Assembly (NCBI GenBank): GCA_043742785.1
Contig: JAYTXU010000002.1
Span: 37,973 to 101,972 of the forward strand
DNA from: JACQCF01 sp043742785
GTDB lineage: Bacteria > Omnitrophota > Gorgyraeia > Zapsychrales > Fredricksoniimonadaceae
Reading direction: 5' to 3'
Length of the DNA stretch: 64,000 nt
Positions 15,001-19,907 of this stretch are shown one piece after another. Made by a program: the position numbers and the translations under genes. Position 1 is the first letter of the stretch. The number at the start of each line of letters is the position of its first letter. The notes under the pieces were generated by a model that worked only from the letters and a program-made list of their open reading frames with translations, made no database searches and had not been told where the DNA came from.

Positions 15001-18000
15001 CTTGCTCATAGAATCCCACATATTGCCCCTGGCAATTGCATTCTCTACCGTAAAACCATTCAGCCCTGACAAGGTGTCTGAATAAGCATTAAAATCATGC
15101 ACGCTGTTAAAGCCGCCTGTTTTATCATTTAAGAAAGACATCCCATAAAGATTGTCTGTCATGTTTTGCATAGGACTTCCAGGCGAGGACCAAGCTGCAT
15201 TATAACGAGCATCCCAACTGTCTTGGCTACCAATATTCTTATTCGCCTGGTCTTGAGTATCACTCAAATCTGTTCCCGTTAAAATGGCGCCTTTACTAGC
15301 CAATCCCATAGCAACCAAATTGCTGCCAGTTGCTAAAAATCCCCATCGAAAAGCCATCAGCTTATTATCGTATGCTTTTCTCTCTTCTGCAGAAGCATCA
15401 GCTCCCGGCGCTTTCCCAACAACTGAGTTTTCATAGGAATTAAGAGCCATCGACAGTGCTGCTTGAGTGGCTCCAAAAGTGGCCATTCCTCCTAAAATGC
15501 TGGATTTAAATCCATCCCAAGTTTTAACGTTAAGCCAATCCTTGTCCTTGGTTTCCTCTCGATTAAAAAACATATTAACTCCAGAGCTCCCCAACACATT
15601 TCCTGCCTGAGCCAACCCTTGAGAGAACTGACTGTCAGCTTTAATACCCATCGACAATCCTCCCAGACGAAGAGCGCCTCCTGCCAATTGCCCCACAGCA
15701 AAGCCGGCATCTGCTTTTAAAATTGAACCTGTATATTTAAAGAAATTGTCTGACGTATTGAATTGTTTTGTTTTATCATTTGGATTACTTAGATCCTTTG
15801 TAGCTCCCAAGGTGGTGCCAAAACCAGCGTCAAATGTACGATCTCCCACCCAGGCAATGGTGCCCACGGCTAAATCAGCAGCAACAGAAGAAGCAATCAC
15901 GCTAGAAGTTTGCATCAAAATTTTATTTTTATCACTGCATTTATTTGGATCAGGACAAAAAGATTTGTTGATGGCCTTAGTAATTTCCACCTTCACATAC
16001 CCTGAAGCAGCCCCTAACACAAGTCCTTTGCCTAGTCCTTCAATAAAGGAAAGCCCTACTGATTGATGGTCTTGTGAAAAATCACCTACTTGTTCCTTGA
16101 TTAAATCAATCCCATCTGATGATATCCCTTGTTCTTGTGCTATCGCGGCAGCTTCGTTTGCAGACATTCCTTTGGCAACCGCATCATGAACAATCTGAGC
16201 TTCGTTATTTTCACCATCCCTCAGTATTGTGTTTGTATACGCATCATTAGGATTATTTATGTTTGTATCCATCGTATTCAGCATTGATGAAAGACCTAAA
16301 ACCGTCCCCATGGATAATGCTGAACTTAAAATCATTGCTGTTTCCTGACTGCAAACACCTTTCATCACGCACACAGTTGCTGTGATTCCTGCCATTTGAC
16401 TGGCCGCCATGCTAATAATTGCCTTGCTAACGCTTTTTCCTAAATTTTCATTATTTATTTTTGTGAAAGCTTCTTTAAAAGATTTAGGAGTATTTGGACT
16501 GTCTATAGGACAAAGGGTTGTAGAAAAAGCCTCCATTTTAGAGTTGAAGTCATCAAGTAAGATATCCTTGTTTATAGTAACAAGTTCTTTTGCATAATCG
16601 GATGCCTTTTGAGCACCAATGATTTGATTGGAGCTGAAACCAGCGCCCCCTTGCATAGCTAAAGAAGTTCTCTCTATATTAACTGCTGCTATCTGCGCAT
16701 CAGTTACAGGAGCAGCGGTCTTTGCAACGCTTGCAGGTTTCGCATCCTCATTCTTAGGATCGAGGCCACTTCTCGTTTCAGAGCGTCCATCTCCAAAAAT
16801 AGTTTTCACCATCGTCTTATCACCACTTGTATAGTTGCTCGTTCCAGTCTCACCATCATAATGAAAAGTAGCTTTCGTAGAAGCATTGGTACTGTCAATA
16901 TTCCCATTGGCCCATACCGTCCTTTGATCCCCATTGCTAAACTTCGTCATATCCCCCTTCATTCCTGTATTATCGTAAACAGTCTTAGGTGGTTCTGCCT
17001 TAGTATCCGCTGCATTAACCGCATCTTGTGCATTTTGTTGAAGAGCTAGCTTTGCACCTTCCATTTGGGCTTGATCGAGTTTGTATTGAGCAGCAGCAGA
17101 ATAAATAGCCTTCGCTAAATTAATCGCATCAAATCCAATTTGCGCTAAAGGTTTGCCATCAGAAATATCAAGGATTAATTGTGCCGCCGGAGTAGCTACC
17201 ATTGACGCAAATCTTAAAACAGCTAGAGTTTGCGTCATCCCTTCTACCCTTACAACTGCATTAGCACCATAGGCAACCCCCGCCGCAACAACCCCGATAC
17301 AATCTACAATCAATTGTCCTGTGGATGCTCCGTTGGAGGCATCCAAACCTAAACGTATCGCTGCAGCTAAAAATGGCCCTACTCCCGGAATAAAGTTTAC
17401 AAGCATCAATCCTATTTGTATTGCAGTACCTGTTATTTGATCAGAAATCTTAACCAAGCCCGGCATATTCTGGGATCTATCACGCCATTTATCTCCCCAG
17501 ACAAAAGCCTGCATGGCCTCCGGCACTAATTCGTATTTGGAAATTTGGGTGCCGTTACCTACAGACGCATAAACAAATCCATTGGCTTGTTTTTGAAAAT
17601 CAGAACGGGATAAAATTTGAGGCTGCCCTAAATCATTAACGAAAACTTCTTTGTTAATTATCTTTTTAACCAAAACAAAATGTTCGCCGTTGAGAGAAGC
17701 AATAAACGGCGTGGTTAGATTTAGTTCTTCCTGGGGAGAAATCTTGATTGGTTTGTAATCAAGACCTAAGGCCTCGCCCACCTTATTGATTGAGAATAAT
17801 GTGGTTTTTATTTTAGGTTCGCCGACCTTAATGATATTGGCCATCAAATCGGTTGAAACTGTTAAAACAGCTACTTCTTCCCGTGACCTTTGAATTCCTT
17901 TTTGTTCCAACAATCCTTGCAAGGCAAAAACACCGCAAGTTTCTACATTACTTTTAGGATTAGAAAGCCATTTAGTAATTGCGGCAATGTTGTCCTTGGT

Positions 18001-18705
18001 AAATTTGGTTCTTGTTTCAACAATGAGTTGATTTTTCTTTGTCATGCCCGAATGCTTTAATCGGGCATCCATAACAGAACCATCCTGATTCTGGATTCCA
18101 CGCGCCTGCCTGCCGGCAGGCAGGTTCGCGGGAATGACATCCGAATTTTGATCCAAGTTTAACTTAAGCTGCAGCTGATCTTTATCTTGAATCTGTTTCA
18201 ATAAATATTCCACCGATCCTGCCACCTGAGAATGTTGCAAAGCTGCAAGATTTTCAGTCTCCATACCAACGGCTGGCGCAGAAGCAATCGGTAAATTTTT
18301 GTAGAGAATCGCTGGATTGTAACCAAAAGCCCAGCTTACTTGATCTGGAATAAAAACCAGCAAAATAATAATGGCAACTGATTTGATCCACTGCTTAAAA
18401 TTACTGACAAAGGGCATTGCATCCGCTTTTGGGATTTGGATGAGAGAGGGATCGATGTTTTCTAATACGGGTGTCTCTTGGGAGGATTCTTCGCTGGCTT
18501 GGTTTACGGGACCGCCATTTAACAATGATTCTTGAAGGGGAGTTCCATCGCTTGCAACAGGCTGTAGGCTTTCGGGGACGGGCAATAAATAAGAAGAATC
18601 TGAGACAGACCCATTCTCAGAGTTTAAATTCCCGTTAGGGAAATTTTGGTCTCCCCTCGTATCGGGGATTTCCCGTTGGTCGTTTTTTTCTTCGTTTTTG
18701 TCCAT
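1..18705 (-). CDS. Giant multidomain protein: C39-like peptidase, SecA-like motor, two HExxH motifs (3' end outside window)
   Basis: A single open frame starts at ATG 18705 and is still open at base 1, giving at least 6235 codons. I translated most of it and met no stop. Seen: polar N-terminus (1-95); hydrophobic anchor about 106-127 ending in SWA; C39-type peptidase with CGVFAL Cys257, EHF His342 and ND Asp358 (the His-Asp spacing of 16 matches that family). Asn/Gly-rich beta-like sequence follows at about 1270-2870, then Gly/Ala-rich hydrophobic stretches at about 2870-3720. Two related ~90-residue repeats lie at about 3768-3968. A SecA/helicase-like region spans about 4060-4810, with Walker A APVSEGKT 4247-4254, DEAH 4365-4368, TTGTAD 4621-4626 and a degenerate motif VI near 4787-4803. 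Zinc-protease motifs are HELKH at 5362 and HELGH at 5844. Inference: envelope-anchored or secreted, processing or translocating substrates, possibly predatory or adhesive. No clear Shine-Dalgarno sequence precedes the start. Function is unknown; the ORF itself is near certain. Confidence 0.9.
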   Translation of the reverse strand, partial: MDKNEEKNDQREIPDTRGDQNFPNGNLNSENGSVSDSSYLLPVPESLQPVASDGTPLQESLLNGGPVNQASEESSQETPVLENIDPSLIQIPKADAMPFVSNFKQWIKSVAIIILLVFIPDQVSWAFGYNPAILYKNLPIASAPAVGMETENLAALQHSQVAGSVEYLLKQIQDKDQLQLKLNLDQNSDVIPANLPAGRQARGIQNQDGSVMDARLKHSGMTKKNQLIVETRTKFTKDNIAAITKWLSNPKSNVETCGVFALQGLLEQKGIQRSREEVAVLTVSTDLMANIIKVGEPKIKTTLFSINKVGEALGLDYKPIKISPQEELNLTTPFIASLNGEHFVLVKKIINKEVFVNDLGQPQILSRSDFQKQANGFVYASVGNGTQISKYELVPEAMQAFVWGDKWRDRSQNMPGLVKISDQITGTAIQIGLMLVNFIPGVGPFLAAAIRLGLDASNGASTGQLIVDCIGVVAAGVAYGANAVVRVEGMTQTLAVLRFASMVATPAAQLILDISDGKPLAQIGFDAINLAKAIYSAAAQYKLDQAQMEGAKLALQQNAQDAVNAADTKAEPPKTVYDNTGMKGDMTKFSNGDQRTVWANGNIDSTNASTKATFHYDGETGTSNYTSGDKTMVKTIFGDGRSETRSGLDPKNEDAKPASVAKTAAPVTDAQIAAVNIERTSLAMQGGAGFSSNQIIGAQKASDYAKELVTINKDILLDDFNSKMEAFSTTLCPIDSPNTPKSFKEAFTKINNENLGKSVSKAIISMAASQMAGITATVCVMKGVCSQETAMILSSALSMGTVLGLSSMLNTMDTNINNPNDAYTNTILRDGENNEAQIVHDAVAKGMSANEAAAIAQEQGISSDGIDLIKEQVGDFSQDHQSVGLSFIEGLGKGLVLGAASGYVKVEITKAINKSFCPDPNKCSDKNKILMQTSSVIASSVAADLAVGTIAWVGDRTFDAGFGTTLGATKDLSNPNDKTKQFNTSDNFFKYTGSILKADAGFAVGQLAGGALRLGGLSMGIKADSQFSQGLAQAGNVLGSSGVNMFFNREETKDKDWLNVKTWDGFKSSILGGMATFGATQAALSMALNSYENSVVGKAPGADASAEERKAYDNKLMAFRWGFLATGSNLVAMGLASKGAILTGTDLSDTQDQANKNIGSQDSWDARYNAAWSSPGSPMQNMTDNLYGMSFLNDKTGGFNSVHDFNAYSDTLSGLNGFTVENAIARGNMWDSMSKANNAITGQATGFTSGPGGYLTANYLAAPQKVSADDLHSQYVLQLFNSGLLHAGTEIPTSTLNSVLHQSDIYVLKPMIGSLPVEGKTRELFDYLGLNAPQLLQSYGKEGEHNYLLSMGGFTNTKDKEGKDKGKDISVINALGEGGTQFSGTYGDAGKMLNNVFSNENMSTKEIIDVYGINRSEDNKVTVGAQGNDGGVFAQGLNSLRYFSNNKEKDAAIAQVTGDVKLQAALGYSLNNGEKLVGATKSDGLDGWFKEAIGQGGEISVSAEGTDRNRLFNFNENHQAGNATPTSGTYQLPAGDGKSDILVQNNQQLSFNGDINAIKTSKAFQKIVEVQHLTPEQAEAMAQEIAVATKDNKKFSYGAQVFVKGADISTPGQHVLDMTGQKLVTAVVGDNNVIVQKNAQFGGTYDTTISTSVMDQFFPNGPQSTDPIHKALFSIPVKVSSGMGYFVGEDGIVNNVNVSGKLVSGEALINNIGGEGGAPNSINNGTKAQGTIITDGNKQLTALNFVLPTVKAVNIEPTNNDSVAVVGLMPMAPQSAYFNAKGGFDPNSQAYGATPGSFMRDGGYNYDSQKGIVFSQNTKADTLVLKNSQVQINGVDAKVNGALIPEQNKALTFEGDKFVLTGRNDITPQAGNIAVNATVKSNIDTNNQIKYGVSGNDKIVSLTSGQANNNGIVSLVGQGESLSSSQGSIGSGSDDLSKKFSAKDNQSKLIFNGISGTPFSETQGTQQFIFSGANGFVSTENMPGAQFALGNNGSSKRFGITEVSLPVSESIDSFDENDNLVNELKPVNQGWFTLNSNSLPDRTVYASSLNQQTPGNNNLGLEASNQLIAVTKDGRILAGTEPSVEQGSKVGSILTDKEGKVRTTKSADITGIRLGNEALPGETEPGQGYRQIILQSNQGQYIANKDFLVRKSEQKDGEDLNNGQLSKDSSMPAHSVAKLTDLGEAFLLSASGEGKEGLTDAKTEINMMSKLLPLTGLKSAAPFSPGLEFTLNSQGVELGTGVGTKLIAEDPRMVVPTGIRVVDSNGVLVKSEDERLQLKPNSMGFIDITDQGINSWGFTRTLQKTTYDAEGNPQGTFDNGYKTAIEKGGQKTPVTASYSLGTNGVSETVVGDDGQYVQKWITKPTIDLNEENTIDFNDGVHKYDITGIGNSTSGLTFEVQGLGLEPVGQKSDKTSLDVQSLIGTKNEIFYSKQGENNEINTREDGKYNLVADINKSNLGSTFDYGNTKKSREIDGKLILVGTDINKSRDFKVVSTEEISSSGESTVSYTASRPLGIYERIFVALGKNDRGFDEYMSMSAQTKDNKQVLVPQDRFAVDGVLTKSGEIKEANNIIYKTHVDKEGNVIREISKIPMKIGNEIQWVDVTSGAKQVKEILGIGDGKDLRLVNGGQVLNGMLVFQVKEGDKVNVKKTILNSLAAAGAADQGFTVDDVVPGGVMGIESREDNFTKKAILNLKTGEMQTFEDYVKGQTVQLNGKDSTGAKLDSAIVRSFENMGMSRGNAIALVAGGGYHISDPEDGKTIVRFDTGESTTLDVIKEKSLENIVPVMLKQEHPEDMVVKTPSAEGTVNLYYVLGKDANELKYIGAAPVNADGKETSFIRMEGATVYSGENNGVFYSFARKEIGAPMINLATGQAYDKEDPLPLSVPGAAIDIYKNDVRTTLLGQGAVWLGGGYRGYNGGSTAGMKFLRNALGWEESNATNWDPTNPSFMGATSSVLMLAGGAGAVLKGAGIATKGTALATKVGQTVAVNYAIGATFSGLAYAALDPREFKLSDLATSMKDGGQMSGTMAGTLFILGEVAAASSASINGLIKGTSIYENGRYLNQLEKMSVLNNPAIEGVAQKLTFMDKVSMGIANGGNFGTSLPGWIAPARQVVVNAGVGATINTVRGYKDYKLNGGSEGFVSYAFSSNGLKNMGVGAGAGAFVGLGKWGASQWTIGSATNQILIGKALTQSPMLNGLVYGGVSVLGGSLDGKNGHRSGSDFLVGLGGGVISSAASRWVRTAAYGEASSGVNLPTRQEVTTSLQEQAQNVSSTAEVAGVPLTFMERATVGAARIASWTENNSVAKWAAKDWVNKAVVDTSLGFAGGSAVGGVVFMSDPEAKGAKDLAKYMLIGGMNGAVMNSGLLRAFGKGFFPMKDGQIVNYAPKELVKDAIKRVTAGMLVGGVGGYELSYANGNLKDKGFLDEERVNHALYGAIAGGLMGLNGAMKAPMKAFADGGFKNAWLYVNNPGGAAVLPDVSLAVFAKNPSMIARLSVTGAMDFAAVMPAWGMLDPPIRAVINRITDGTGKWDWNGAYHSSFRPMRDVIGVDGKPVYDEQDHGKKIQEETPLFGREGMLVQNLVSGAQMGLKLGALMPIFQLKESALTRNELPAIKTFATDVGAVTGAAVGGETGYSLVNGLIKSENFVWSSLASSTSTLTTIGQLTLVSNLTENYLHNQKGLIDRLSSEGLTEARVGGLTGERAQSAARNYVNNQVKQIASDAAFYSLFLKPAPSSLRRPVEKTAQEKQMEQAARGEKGGTEEAKIKNITLIDESARGLAKERYEQQNPGKSFEDLGHVEQRTIAAETVRDTMTDGEYVAAKEFASKRTTGFDSLGYAEQNILVTDAFLQHKITAKPPAEVKGEAAPSKTETSVSTFEKVKGEVRSLAAERYKSESGNDFEQLDPHVQKIKIAEVVRDTMSPQELEVARDAAISEQRSNGRDFHSLTNDEQNVEVTDVFLKRAQELKTVPVRITYTEGLKANDATVLMTPSDAKLYKSLTTEMAERLAAGEKPADLAMLAGARNRLATQGTLQPKSGEDVGGSSEGKGEKSWLSRASDYLKGTKFYGEGEDKSPVLTKAARLLAAADLFSFKALTEENIVNPVKRASAWYNGDKFVNTKSLEINGSAAKFLKEQNDIIQQSITEYLPKGQEVLEYYKYGDVKKVARAEGKFAKEGYADYVERARKVLENRGIDWRQTGPTDEIMAMTIEAAKPLLESRAAKDWSDPKKMAAIYSMIQAGMNDGKLAFIAPVSEGKTWMDIVVADALAKKGKKVLLYVGLDPTSTLVDQVIKRATASKADRGLELTGFVSARDMMDSNGNIEVDRLAEFEKKGNILVVNDFQAKDFVLQYKRSGKSFNPLKDYILIADEAHELITSDPKIEGTSREAVIKFLEERPELKSHFEKQLISHTNLMKAILEVSNRFENPAFSIVKSQTEGNQDLAQQWEIRETATDADGRNAMKFKVNGKGQFVLDSNGRYIPDVVYGQELNPLLEIKRIYQQINGEQGNVFTSSQEKMLLEEGAWYLKHRFESKAKMEIKNGFAEYTPLDSFRGTEQKDQIYGDSSGEHFNPKSRTVAAALNAEAQLKGGQELVGVESYVQQAVHDSEHSARGVELIMLTKGSILTTGTADQIKAPLVALGFDYAQFNPEVTLKNIQIKDFSVDTVNSNRAESLANQIYQAMKDSQNSKDGTEAKIFSVRINSADLRERVETILNERIKTEGSVKGFVIHNEVGESIGPSFEKSVTSIGAGESTKHVYLTDIVSGYSMEAKKIPGLKGVIGSSAFDSTSDITQTLARMNSFKGDNTRIIAEAALYLHKYDQNLTDGQRIRLIEANELYQNAKGMGEDAGTKTAENYLRFTVENIFKEMGQQKASQGLVTVAEVAKENLTQGAIDEQVGRLTQQYGDMVNKQLITDYVVRQAPGAAAINSVNIPLPANNGYQTYEVKYDGDSVKSTKPVSITATNNTVEIGRAILSPGETFVYETGLLYSQDKTKGEQQPYAYYDYQSGIVPLNRAEINSSLYNPSIHQLDPISGNVYMKGNTITPVATFFRWPNSSKASFVLPVWASAFQKNAFLVKEGLLRKGSISALIEKDFGKEAAEELFSFWTKQGYVKLHGYETWAVQDSFKKLKDSGEFKVPEKFNRLKAKFFETFSDSTDKTKSLEKEASLLIEDVNQMAQQILGKAIKTSRVNNPREGFGEGLRIAVSNSFREQREKFFAEISKQAAGLIGVRVSTFGSGLIQGGINVKIDKSLKETNPQAYEKANAFLAEVEQRTSGNKDLMFNAVRTTSEKFGNLGQVLITNTPEIKSFMNVIGFTNDYRKGEMTFYPMMERMGNPGQMAEGYDIGFKSLWGALTNDRNEETSSLPHELKHAVGQQGSSTGRFDPLGQTRTYVDVTKPLVNSKDVGIYGAKSSEDQKVSNYAEEEIKTHFIEGVYRLKSMMDAFKKKNFAEASNNFTQSIASLVRGGNIAKQNLLMYAQARKNGKVELVKNDKGPAYINLYVTGDNGWSVRKQMYLPIGSIHQQIPLMTQEEVENILKTTWDQELSKASEAQKSKINERYSNAQKELKSLFDRNLKSALNNAKQLVALAPNLAEMINNSESELVKNLEKVLILDTKEDFSKRAENDIVRRLAEKSEVAASAAVKQAANKIRQVRNDFRTAKEAFFMNRAVEGLKLAAEDKVGTFTGLQDMLRTKLSPGATYKISKMPNENIFHIYWDSMESQDIWGTRVQVFVESGSDNKGKVLTDKELAKTRKTLVGHDYKLSDLVRFYNAAHRQGIVLNIVEEALRERLKSSGLIDRNDLPQYKEKGVSQNEDRFTFEKEAAIVTTARDVQGDRVKTWEHAAGIARHELGHAFDFLDPHPILNVWRDSKYAQAREIFIKFMKTMGNTYDTKDEFLMATEMARYFGDLKEVNRIANNKIKYGFLYSGNDFKKVVKEASEAIKDLDRKRMGIVTMPLPDKRPVFTFTDEVRSEAKSVVDMKENADQQHINRISSTLRITPQSAINLQKEKPVLMADLAMKAKEILSNQGRPVEDVAVDIQKLLSKYLPSVPTKQELIDHHKQIVFRANSEKLAKSLVESRQKLTQLLSTNNIKFVPVSSEEISTSDIQTQQEATTENNPTTTVDAVGNALNTAFGFQPAPGVADIPIPAINKPTIPNEPSSSAAEQVAKLEKMPVQPTLNQLAGVVEQPKLDLTGPSIIENPVARAPGTGELTLPRSQSPPAVKMQAAETIKTPISPVVT
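18041..18138. repeat. 98-bp palindromic dispersed element inside the giant ORF
   Basis: The element is bounded by GTCATGCCCG and CGGGAATGAC. It shares blocks with the element at 40484-40554 on the opposite strand: GTCATTCCCG, GGAATCCAGAAT, ATGGAT, CCCGATTAAA, CATTCG and ATGAC. It encodes residues about 190-222 of the giant protein without a stop or frameshift, and carries the 20-bp palindrome of 18105-18124 nested within it. It is probably a non-autonomous, MITE-like intergenic repeat captured in a coding region. Confidence 0.8.
18105..18124. repeat. 20-bp perfect palindrome, copy 1
   Basis: CCTGCCTGCCGGCAGGCAGG is a perfect palindrome and one of four identical copies in the window (also 39400, 41906, 59809). 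Here it encodes the LPAGRQA stretch of the giant protein and sits inside the larger element at 18041-18138. Confidence 0.9.
18599..18674. repeat. Two adjacent inverted repeats in the 5' coding end of the giant gene
   Basis: TCTGAGA...TCTCAGA (18599-18621) encloses CAGACCCAT. GGGAAAT (18638-18644) pairs with ATTTCCC (18668-18674), with an inner CCCC/GGGG pairing. Together they encode residues about 11-36 of the giant protein, a polar Asn/Ser-rich stretch. They resemble REP-type elements that became coding; the exact boundaries are uncertain. Confidence 0.5.
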
Positions 18706-18780
18706 TTTTTATGGTCAAACTTTTTATCGCCTTCTGCTTGCCAGCAGATAATTCTCGACGATGCCGCCCCGTATAAACAG

Positions 18781-18808
18781 AGTATAACATATGATTCATA
18801 AATGACAA
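18781..18808 (-). promoter_or_regulatory. Candidate sigma-70 promoter of the giant gene
   Basis: On the minus strand TTGTCA (18808-18803) is followed by a 16-nt spacer and TATACT (18786-18781), with a TG extended -10 element. The expected leader is about 70 nt. It contains a small hairpin, CTGCT/AGCAG, at 18734-18747, before ATG 18705. Confidence 0.5.
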
Positions 18809-19307
18809 CTTTTTGAAAATCTTTTTACACATCTATACCCTTATGTTTCTAGCACTTACATCTGTGGTTGAAAATATTTTATTCTTTTTCAAAAATATTA
18901 TTTATTAAAGAGGTTCTTTCTTTAATATATATTAAATCTTTATATACTTAAAAGTCCTTATTGAATTAGTCTAAAAATAGGGAGCTGTTCCTTAGTTTCC
19001 TGTTTCGCTGGCAGACAAATTAATCAAGCTCACCTGAAAGTAAGCACAATAAATTTCTCCATTAAGAGATTGTAGTGTACCATTTAAAAAACGCTTCCCA
19101 AGTGCATTTATTTCCAGTCTGGAAATAAAAAATTGCCACAATTGTTTGTTATTTATTCCATGGCCTGCTTTTTTATCCCATCATCTAGCGCCTTAATTTT
19201 AAAGAATTTACGTGCTCTATAATCAAATTATATTTGATATATTATCAATATTATGTTACCCTATCCTTATCTTAAAAAGTAAATCTTTTAAAAAACATAT
19301 AAATATA
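18809..19307. other. AT-rich intergenic stretch, no gene recognised
   Basis: This is the largest part of the roughly 640-bp gap between the giant gene and the brnT-like gene. It is strongly AT-rich with short runs of A and T. I see no plausible ORF, tRNA or clear repeat array in it. It may hold further regulatory sites for the giant gene. Confidence 0.6.
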
Positions 19308-19338
19308 TTGATTAAATAACCATACTATGGTATGGTTA
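19308..19338 (+). promoter_or_regulatory. Promoter and overlapping operator palindrome of the BrnT module
   Basis: TTGATT (19308-19313), a 17-nt spacer and TATGGT (19331-19336) form a candidate promoter. A perfect inverted repeat, TAACCATAC-TATG-GTATGGTTA (19317-19338), lies across the spacer and -10. Inference: this is the site where the antitoxin or complex represses its own operon, as is usual for type II modules. A GAGGGT ribosome-binding site precedes ATG 19352. Confidence 0.6.
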
Positions 19339-19351
19339 TAGCGAGGGTCAG

Positions 19352-19627
19352 ATGAATGATTTTCTTTGGGATATCGAACGAGAAGCCGTCAATATCGCTA
19401 AACATGGCGTTGATTTTAGTACAGCTGCCCTAGTATTTAACGACCCTCAAAGAAAAGTTTTTATAGATTTAAAACATAGTCAAAACGAAGATCGGATGAT
19501 CTGTATTGGTAAGCTTCACGATAAAGTTCTAACTGTTCGATTTATCTATCGCGATGGAAAAATTAGGATTTTTGGAGCAGGTTACTGGAGAAAAGGAAAA
19601 GACTACTATGAAAAAGAATTCTGCTGA
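19352..19627 (+). CDS. brnT: BrnT-family toxin (predicted ribonuclease)
   Basis: A 91-residue protein matching the BrnT toxin pattern: N-terminal FLWD with an acidic residue and NIAKHGVDF near 14-23, VFNDP near 30, ED-RMICIG near 48, a central LTVRFIYRDGKIRIFGAGYW, and a basic C-terminus. BrnT toxins are small RelE-fold RNases that cleave mRNA and arrest growth; this role is family knowledge. The start ATG follows a GAGGGT ribosome-binding site and an operator palindrome. The antitoxin gene begins 20 nt before its stop, giving a toxin-first operon typical of this family. It is full length. It belongs to a small accessory island next to the origin-linked genes. Confidence 0.85.
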   Translation: MNDFLWDIEREAVNIAKHGVDFSTAALVFNDPQRKVFIDLKHSQNEDRMICIGKLHDKVLTVRFIYRDGKIRIFGAGYWRKGKDYYEKEFC

Positions 19628-19838
19628 TCCCTTGCTGCCTATAGGCGAATTAAAACAAATCGCTGACTTTTTACCTCCTCCTCACCAATTGGTCATGCCT
19701 GAAGCAACGGTTAAGGTGACTTTGTCACTGACTAAGTCAAGTCTAGAATTCTTCAAACGAGAAGCCAAAAAGAACCACACTAAATATCAGAAAATGATCC
19801 GCGCTCTAGTTGACCGCTACGCCCATATTAGTTCATAG
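19608..19838 (+). CDS. Antitoxin partner of BrnT (BrnA/CopG-like)
   Basis: The 76-residue reading starts at ATG 19608, preceded by GGAGAAAAGGA, rather than at an earlier in-frame codon inside brnT. The sequence has a PPPHQLVMPEATVKVTLSLT segment followed by SSLEFFKREAKKNHTKYQKM and a C-terminal RALVDRY helix. That resembles the ribbon-helix-helix antitoxins paired with BrnT toxins, which bind the toxin and the operon operator. It overlaps brnT by 20 nt, so translation is probably coupled. Its last codons and stop fall inside the hairpin repeat at 19831-19864. The precise antitoxin subfamily is uncertain. Confidence 0.8.
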   Translation: MKKNSADPLLPIGELKQIADFLPPPHQLVMPEATVKVTLSLTKSSLEFFKREAKKNHTKYQKMIRALVDRYAHISS

Positions 19839-19864
19839 TTCACAGTGAACCATGAACTATGAAC
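19831..19864. repeat. GTTCATAG hairpin, copy 1 (terminator-like)
   Basis: GTTCATAGTTCA (19831-19842) is an inverted match to TGAACTATGAAC (19853-19864) and is followed by ATTTTT. It covers the antitoxin stop codon and can serve as its terminator. It shares the GTTCATAG/CTATGAAC arms with 21560-21595 at the other end of the island. Confidence 0.75.
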
Positions 19865-19907
19865 ATTTTTATTTACACCCTTGCCTCCTTGTGCTAATAT
19901 TTAATTC

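Noticed and set aside
1..18700. Many short plus- and minus-strand frames of 60-106 codons inside the giant gene
   Set aside because: They lie in other frames of a long, clearly coding frame and show no family motifs or ribosome-binding sites.
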